Made by a program: the position numbers and the translations under genes
Notes under the pieces: generated by a model
The model's database searches: none
The model's input: the letters and a program-made list of their open reading frames with translations, nothing else
What the model was told of the DNA's origin: nothing
Part shown: one piece after another, positions 59,337 through 64,000 of the stretch
How the letters are laid out: each line of letters starts with the position of its first letter
Position numbering within the stretch: the first letter of the stretch is position 1
DNA from: an uncultured Collinsella sp.
GTDB lineage: Bacteria; Actinomycetota; Coriobacteriia; Coriobacteriales; Coriobacteriaceae
Assembly: GCA_900768435.1 (NCBI GenBank)
Contig: CAAGCW010000015.1
Location: 1 to 64,000 of the forward strand
Reading direction: 5' to 3'
DNA: 64,000 nt

Positions 59337-59374
59337 GAAGGCCGAAGCTCCTTGGGGCCTCGGCCTTCTTGTTT
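59337..59374 (+). terminator. Intrinsic terminator of the ndpA-like gene
   Basis: GAAGGCCGA (59337-59345) pairs with TCGGCCTTC (59360-59368), then TTGTTT. Confidence 0.8.
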
Positions 59375-59413
59375 AGGGCTGAATTGCCCCACAGGTTGAG
59401 CATAAGTCAGCGA

Positions 59414-59511
59414 AAACGCCCCAGAGCGAGCAAGGTGACGTGAAAGAGGAGGGCATTGACCTTTCGGTCATGCCCGACGATTGAACGTCAGATTGCCGCT
59501 CTGGGGCGTTT
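59414..59511. other. Long structured element, possible ncRNA
   Basis: AAACGCCCCAGAGCG near 59414 pairs with CGCTCTGGGGCGTTT ending at 59511; the helix continues inward (GCAA/TTGC, TGACGT/ACGTCA) with one- or two-base bulges. At its tip GGGCATTGACC pairs with GGTCATGCCC around TTTC. The result is a rod of nearly 100 bases. It sits between terminators of two convergent units, so it could be a separate small RNA or a repeat element. Confidence 0.6.
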
Positions 59512-59524
59512 GCAGCGTCGGCTA

Positions 59525-59552
59525 GTTACGCGGTTTGTCAAAACCGCGTAAC
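59525..59552. terminator. 12-bp perfect hairpin after dapH
   Basis: GTTACGCGGTTT (59525-59536), loop GTCA, and its perfect complement (59541-59552) end 1 bp before the dapH stop codon on the minus strand. There is no long T run on either side. Confidence 0.7.
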
Positions 59553-59553
59553 C

Positions 59554-60273
59554 CTACAGTTGACGTAAACCCTCTTCCAGGCCGGTCTTGCTGTCGGTCT
59601 GGGCGTCGCGCATCTTGATGACGCGAGCGGGAACACCGGCCACGACGGCGCCGGCGGGGACGTCCTCGACGCATACGGCACCGGCAGCTACGACGGCGCC
59701 CTTGCCCACGCGTACGCCCTCCAGGACCACGGCGTTGGCGCCAATCATGACATCGTCCTCGATGATGACGGGCGTGGCGCTCGCGGGCTCAACGACGCCT
59801 GCCAGTACGGTGCCGGCGCCGATGTGGCAGTTCTTGCCCACGGTGGCGCGGCCGCCCAGTACGGCGCCCATATCGATCATGGAACCCTCGCCGATCACGG
59901 AGCCGATGTTGATGATGGCGCCCATCATGATGACGGCGCGATCGCCGATCTCGACGCGGTCGCGGATAATCGCGCCCGGCTCGATGCGGGCATTGATGCC
60001 CTTAAGGTCGAGCATGGGGACGGCGGAGTTACGGCAGTCATTCTCGACGTCGTAGTAGTCGATAGAGTCGGCGTTGGCATCGAGGATGGCCTTGAGCTCA
60101 TCCCAGTCGCCAAAGACGGTCTTGCCGCGACGACCGCCGTAGACGTGCACATCGCCCCACTGGACCTTCATACCGGGCTTCTCGCGCACATACAGCTTGA
60201 CGGGCGTCTTCTTGGGCGCGGTGGCGATGTAGTTGATAATCTCCTGTGCATCCATCTCGGCTGCGTTGCTCAT
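59554..60273 (-). CDS. dapH: Tetrahydrodipicolinate N-acetyltransferase
   Basis: 239 residues. An N-terminal domain of about 80 residues (EIINYIATAPKKTPVK...) precedes a left-handed beta-helix of hexapeptide repeats (IGDRAVIMMGAIINIGSVIG and so on). This layout is DapH, the acetyl-CoA-using enzyme of Bacillus type, rather than the succinyltransferase DapD. It opens the acetylase branch of diaminopimelate synthesis. AAAGGAG precedes the ATG. Third gene of the lysA-dapA/dapB/dapH operon. Confidence 0.92.
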   Translation of the reverse strand: MSNAAEMDAQEIINYIATAPKKTPVKLYVREKPGMKVQWGDVHVYGGRRGKTVFGDWDELKAILDANADSIDYYDVENDCRNSAVPMLDLKGINARIEPGAIIRDRVEIGDRAVIMMGAIINIGSVIGEGSMIDMGAVLGGRATVGKNCHIGAGTVLAGVVEPASATPVIIEDDVMIGANAVVLEGVRVGKGAVVAAGAVCVEDVPAGAVVAGVPARVIKMRDAQTDSKTGLEEGLRQL

Positions 60274-60312
60274 ATCTTGTTTCTCCTTTAGCTGGGACTG
60301 GTTAATGATTGG

Positions 60313-61053
60313 CTAGGCGAACATGACCTGGTCGAAGGTGTAGAAGCCGGGCTCGCGAGTGACGAGCTTCTGGGCGGCGGCAAGGGCGCCGTTGACGAAG
60401 ATCTGGCGGCTTGTGGCGCGATGGCTGAGCGTGACCTCCTCGTCCTGGCCAAAGAAGCTCACCTCGTGCACGCCGGCGACGGTGCCGCCGCGCAGCGAGT
60501 GCATGCCGATCTCCTTGGGGCCACGCGCTCCGCACATGCCCTCACGGCCGTAGACAGGATGATAGCCAGCCTCGGGCTCGGCCTCGACCACGGCGTCGAG
60601 CAGCAGTTTGGCGGTGCCGCTGGGAGCGTCGACCTTTTGGTTGTGATGCGTCTCTACGATCTCGCAGTCAAAGCCGGGCAGCTCGCGCGTGGCTTGGGCA
60701 ACCAGGTGACGCAGGGCGGCGATGCCGATGGAGTAGTTGCCGGAGTGCATGACGCGGGCGTTCTGGCCCAGCTCGCGCAGGCGGTCCATCTGCTCAGGCG
60801 AATAGCCCGTGGTGCCCGAAACGAGTGCGGTGCCCGTGCGCTCGACATAGGCGACAACGGCGTCGAAGGTCACGACGTTCGAGAAGTCGATGATCACATC
60901 GGCTGCCGGAGCGCTCTCGAGCTCGTTCAGATCAAAACCGATCTGGGCGACGATATCAAAAACGGGCTGACCGGCGGCATCGACAATGCCCTCGGCGGTG
61001 GTGCGGATGAGCGAGCCCATGCGGCCCGTTCCCATAATGACGGTCTTAATCAA
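60313..61053 (-). CDS. dapB: 4-hydroxy-tetrahydrodipicolinate reductase
   Basis: 246 residues. The NAD(P) loop GTGRMGSLI starts the protein, SGTTGYS follows, and the catalytic ETHHNQKVDAPSGTA is intact. It reduces the DapA product to tetrahydrodipicolinate, the substrate of DapH. Its start overlaps the end of the fusion gene by 8 bp, so translation is coupled. Confidence 0.96.
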   Translation of the reverse strand: MIKTVIMGTGRMGSLIRTTAEGIVDAAGQPVFDIVAQIGFDLNELESAPAADVIIDFSNVVTFDAVVAYVERTGTALVSGTTGYSPEQMDRLRELGQNARVMHSGNYSIGIAALRHLVAQATRELPGFDCEIVETHHNQKVDAPSGTAKLLLDAVVEAEPEAGYHPVYGREGMCGARGPKEIGMHSLRGGTVAGVHEVSFFGQDEEVTLSHRATSRQIFVNGALAAAQKLVTREPGFYTFDQVMFA

Positions 61054-63355
61054 GCAGACCAGCTCCCTTCAGAGCATCGGTAAGTGCGGAACGCGTGTCG
61101 TCTGCCATGGGGCACAGCGGCATGCGGTAGTTGGCTTCGATCATACCCATCTGGGCGAGTGCTTCCTTGACGGGGATGGGGTTGACCTCGCTAAAGAGGG
61201 CGTTGATGAGCGGCTGGCCGGCAATCTGGATATCGCGGGCGCGCTCCACGTCACCGTCCAGATAGGCGCGGCACATGTCGTGCACGAGCTGCGGCTGAAT
61301 GTCTGCCCACACGCTGATGGTGCCCGAGGCGCCCAGGCTCATGAGCGGCACGGTGAGCGCGTCTTCGCCCGAGTACATACGGAAGTCATCGGACAGCAGG
61401 TGGGCGATCTTGGCCGCGTAGGCGACGTTGCCCGAGGCTTCCTTAATGCCCATGATGTTGGGGTGCGCGGCCAAGCGCTCTACGTTGCGCTCGCTGATGC
61501 CGCAGCCGCAGCGGCCGGGGATGTTGTACAGGATGCAGGGGATATCTACGGCATCCGCGACGGTCTTAAAGTGCTGGTAGATGCCCTCCTCGTTGGACTT
61601 GTTGTAGTAGGGGGTAATGAGCAGCAGGCCGTCGGCGCCCAGGCCTTGGTAGGTGAGCGACTTGGTGAGCATGGTTTGCGTGGAGTTGGAGCCCGAGCCG
61701 GCGATGACGGGGACGCGGCCTGCAACCTGCTTGACCACGGCGGCGACAACGGAGTTGTCCTCGTCGTCGGTCATCGTGGCACTCTCGCCGGTGGTGCCCA
61801 GGGTGAGGATGGCGTCGGTGCCATTTTGCAGGTGGAAATCGATAAGGCGCTCGAGCGCGTCAAAGTCGACGCTGCCGTCCTTTTTAAACGGCGTGACGAG
61901 GGCGACGATCGAACCCTCGAGGTTGCGGATATCCATGTTCTTCTCCTTCGCTTCCGCGATCTGGATGCGTTTGTTCCACTGAGCGGCGACGGCCGGGCGC
62001 TCGTCCTGGGCGCGACGGCGGGCACTTTCGGCGCGCGACTTTGCCAGTAGCTCTCGGCCGCTCGGCAGCACGTCGAGCGTGGCAAAGTAATCGCCCGGGC
62101 GCTCAGCACGGCGGATAAGGTCGGCCGAGCCATCGGGGCGCAGCAGCACCTCTGCGGAGCGCAGGCGCCCATTGTAGTTGTAGCCCATGGAGTAGCCGTG
62201 CGCACCCGTGTCGTGAATCACGAGCAGGTCGCCCATGTCGATATGCGGCAGCTCGCGATCGATGGCGAACTTATCGTTGTTCTCGCACAGGTTGCCCGTG
62301 ACGTCGTAGGTGTCCGTGACGGGCGCTGCGGTCTTGTCGGCGCCACCCGGCTGGCCCATCACCGTAATGTGGTGGTAGGCGCCATACATGGCAGGGCGAA
62401 TCAAGTCGACGGCGCTTGCGTCGACACCGATATAGTCCTTATAGATTTGCTTCTCGTGGATGGCCTTGGTGACCAGGCAGCCGTAGGGGCCCATCATAAA
62501 GCGGCCCATCTCGGTGCAGATGGCCACGTCGCCCATGCCGGCGGGAACCAGTATCTCGTCGTAGGCCGCGTGTACTCCCTCGCCGATGGCACGTATGTCG
62601 TTGGCCTGCTGCTCGGGCAGGTAGGGGATGCCGACCCCGCCAGATAGATTGATGAAGGAGACGTGTGCGCCGGTCTCGCGCTCCAAGCGCACGGCAAGCT
62701 CAAAGAGGATGCGCGCGAGCTTGGGATAGTAGTCGTTGGTGACGGTGTTGCTGGCAAGGAATGCGTGGATGCCAAAGTCCTCGGCGCCCTTGGCCTTGAG
62801 CATGCGGAAGGCCTCGAAGAGCTGCTCGGTGGTCATGCCGTACTTGGAATCGCCGGGGTTGTCCATGATGCCGTTGGAGAGCTGGAACAGACCGCCCGGA
62901 TTAAAGCGGCAGCTGACCGTCTTGGGGATGGGGCCGGCGACGCGCTCAAAGAACTCGATGTGGCTGATGTCATCAAAGTTGACGATGGCGCCCAGCTTGT
63001 CGGCAAGCTCAAAGTCCGCCGCAGGTGTGTCGTTGGACGAGAACATGATGTCATGCCCCGTGATGCCCAGCGAGCGGGCGATCATGAGCTCGGTGTAGCT
63101 CGAGCAATCGCAGCCGCAGCCGTATTCGTTGAGAATGGAGATGAGTGCCGGGTTGGGGTTGGCCTTGACGGCAAAGTACTCCTTAAACCCCGGGTTCCAT
63201 GCAAAGGCGTCGCGCACCTCTTGCATGTTGCGGCGGATACCCGCCTCGTCGTATAGATGAAATGGCGTGGGGAACTGCTCGACGATATGCTCGAGCGTCT
63301 CCTTGTCCACAAACGGCTGCTTGGCCGAATATGCCTCGTTGGGAGTCAATGACAT
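61046..63355 (-). CDS. lysA-dapA: Fused diaminopimelate decarboxylase / dihydrodipicolinate synthase (LysA-DapA)
   Basis: One 769-residue frame. Residues 1 to about 455 are LysA: PLP lysine K64 in EYFAVKANPNP, LSGGVGIPY, and the active cysteine in LCENNDKF. A charged 20-residue linker (RRRAQDERPAVAAQWNKRI) leads to DapA from M474: TLGTTGES, YNIPGRCG and the Schiff-base lysine in NIMGIKEASGN. So the last and the committed enzymes of lysine synthesis share one chain. DapA may also be made alone from the internal start at 61936. A lysine riboswitch lies upstream. A sequencing error that removed a lysA stop cannot be excluded. Confidence 0.9.
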   Translation of the reverse strand: MSLTPNEAYSAKQPFVDKETLEHIVEQFPTPFHLYDEAGIRRNMQEVRDAFAWNPGFKEYFAVKANPNPALISILNEYGCGCDCSSYTELMIARSLGITGHDIMFSSNDTPAADFELADKLGAIVNFDDISHIEFFERVAGPIPKTVSCRFNPGGLFQLSNGIMDNPGDSKYGMTTEQLFEAFRMLKAKGAEDFGIHAFLASNTVTNDYYPKLARILFELAVRLERETGAHVSFINLSGGVGIPYLPEQQANDIRAIGEGVHAAYDEILVPAGMGDVAICTEMGRFMMGPYGCLVTKAIHEKQIYKDYIGVDASAVDLIRPAMYGAYHHITVMGQPGGADKTAAPVTDTYDVTGNLCENNDKFAIDRELPHIDMGDLLVIHDTGAHGYSMGYNYNGRLRSAEVLLRPDGSADLIRRAERPGDYFATLDVLPSGRELLAKSRAESARRRAQDERPAVAAQWNKRIQIAEAKEKNMDIRNLEGSIVALVTPFKKDGSVDFDALERLIDFHLQNGTDAILTLGTTGESATMTDDEDNSVVAAVVKQVAGRVPVIAGSGSNSTQTMLTKSLTYQGLGADGLLLITPYYNKSNEEGIYQHFKTVADAVDIPCILYNIPGRCGCGISERNVERLAAHPNIMGIKEASGNVAYAAKIAHLLSDDFRMYSGEDALTVPLMSLGASGTISVWADIQPQLVHDMCRAYLDGDVERARDIQIAGQPLINALFSEVNPIPVKEALAQMGMIEANYRMPLCPMADDTRSALTDALKGAGLLD
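61934..61948 (-). promoter_or_regulatory. Internal ribosome site and start for separate DapA
   Basis: AAGGAG (61943-61948) lies 6 bp before an in-frame ATG (61934-61936) on the minus strand. Starting here yields a DapA of 296 residues, the normal length, beginning MDIRNLEGSIVALVTPF. Confidence 0.6.
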
Positions 63356-63423
63356 GTCCCGTAAACCTCGCTATCCAGACGGCGCTACCTGCGCATCGAA
63401 TCCGCATAGCGTGGACCCAATGT

Positions 63424-63585
63424 CCGGATAGCGCTCCCGCATTGCTGCAGACAGTCCTGCGGGTGTTTCCCGCAGGCCCACCAGGTTGGTCGTGCCCGAA
63501 AAACCCAGTTCGGCGGGTTTCGCCTCCCCACGGGGTCAAAGCCTGCCGGCTCGCCCGCGGCTCTTCGTGCCCGCGCCTCTATCAA
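63424..63585 (-). promoter_or_regulatory. Lysine riboswitch (L box) upstream of lysA-dapA
   Basis: On the minus strand the L-box blocks occur in order: GATAGAGGCGCG (near 63583), GGGGAGGCG followed by CCGAA (near 63530), and GACTGTC (63450-63456). P1 can close as GATAG with CTATC (63426-63430). The closing strand GCTATCC can also pair with GGATAGC just before the lysA ribosome site, so the switch looks translational; no T-run terminator is seen. The rest of 63586-63734 is a short GTGGTA/TACCAC hairpin and AT-rich promoter DNA shared with the divergent gene. Confidence 0.82.
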
Positions 63586-63734
63586 GTGGTAACGACCCTA
63601 CCACGTTGCACTTTACCAAACAAGAGTATTCGTATATAACGTTTAAAAAATGCAGGGATATGCTGGAAACAAGGGCATGGCAATCTTGCGGCACAATAGA
63701 TAGCAACCGACGCGCACCTATGAAAGGAACCAAT

Positions 63735-64000
63735 ATGGCCGAGCTCCAAGAACTCCGTCGCTATCGGCGCGACTTGCACAGGATCCCGGAGCTCGACTTC
63801 GATCTTCCGCAGACGATCGCCTATATCGAGGGCGTGCTGGCGCCGCTTGCATGCGAGGTGACCCATCCGTGCCCCAGTTGCGTCTGTGCTTTCTTCGACG
63901 CTGGCGTTGGTGCCACGCATGCCACGGCGATTCGTGCCGACATGGATGCGCTGCCCATTGCAGAGGCGACGGGGGCAGCGTTCGCTTCGACCCATCCCGG
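63735..64000 (+). CDS. M20 amidohydrolase, partial (cut by window end)
   Basis: The first 88 codons of a peptidase M20D-type amidohydrolase. The start ELRRYRRDLHRIPELDFDLPQT and the ATAIRADMDALPI metal-site block are typical of N-acyl amino acid amidohydrolases, including N-acetyldiaminopimelate deacetylase. Placed divergent from dapH/dapB/lysA-dapA, it may be the deacetylase of the acetylase lysine branch. AAAGGAACC precedes ATG 63735. The C-terminal part lies outside the window. Confidence 0.8.
   Translation, partial: MAELQELRRYRRDLHRIPELDFDLPQTIAYIEGVLAPLACEVTHPCPSCVCAFFDAGVGATHATAIRADMDALPIAEATGAAFASTHP

Overview
The window reads as chromosome from a high-GC, anaerobic gut actinobacterium of the Coriobacteriia, most like Collinsella. 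That is an inference from gene content (oxygen-independent ribonucleotide reductase NrdD/NrdG, L-lactate dehydrogenase, acyl-kinase fermentation genes, a DUF3793/flavodoxin pair, many Fe-S or radical proteins, no respiratory genes) and from the GC-rich codon use. There are no rRNA genes, no CRISPR array and no intact phage. About 65 protein genes can be supported.

Layout. 0-8 kb: a tRNA-like 3' fragment, a phosphopantetheinyl transferase, a TetR regulator, then a seven-gene operon of thiolase, DUF35 protein, acyl carrier protein, phosphotransacylase, butyrate-type kinase, MFS carrier and a small membrane protein. 8-11.7 kb: nrdD behind a paired NrdR operator, then nrdG, with large palindromes after nrdD and before nrdG. 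11.8-13.4 kb: pterin genes folE, an HD hydrolase and folB. 13.4-20 kb: peptidases, a SlyD/UreE-like pair, a HAD phosphatase, a Fur-family regulator, acylphosphatase, a Gfo/Idh oxidoreductase and RNase HI. 20-24 kb: a LysR regulator divergent from an O-acetylhomoserine sulfhydrylase that has a 17-codon leader peptide, then a secreted protein. 24-31.5 kb: ketopantoate reductase, a cyclase, an Fe-S aldo/keto reductase, endonuclease IV and a complete polar amino acid ABC transporter. 31.5-36.7 kb: flavodoxin, DUF3793, a metal-binding membrane protein, a yolD/Y-polymerase SOS pair and a PAP2 phosphatase. 36.9-38.6 kb: pgi. 38.7-41.6 kb: an unusual minus-strand trio of VirD4/TraG-type ATPase, ClpP-like protease and an unknown protein. 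42-47.9 kb: two HAD phosphatases and a fructoselysine-kinase-like enzyme, a MITE-like element, TatD, TcdA and an sdpR/sdpI pair. 48-59.3 kb: ettA, two cell-surface or regulatory unknowns, nadE, an aminotransferase, ldh, a Mbeg1-like hydrolase between two palindromes and a nucleoid-associated protein. 59.5-64 kb: lysine biosynthesis (dapH, dapB and an in-frame lysA-dapA fusion) behind a lysine riboswitch, with a divergent M20 amidohydrolase cut by the window end.

How the genes fit together. The PPTase can activate the carrier protein of the thiolase operon. That operon looks like a self-contained carbon-carbon bond forming or cleaving unit that can bank acyl groups as ATP through the acyl-phosphate. 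DapH, the class I aminotransferase at 54.5 kb and the M20 amidohydrolase could supply the acetylase branch of diaminopimelate synthesis. Several regulatory circuits can be read from the DNA: NrdR on nrdD, an SOS box on the Y polymerase, an ArsR-type operator on sdpRI, a lysine riboswitch on lysA-dapA and a leader peptide before metY. The window is also rich in long, nearly perfect intergenic palindromes, two families of which occur as pairs bracketing one or two genes.
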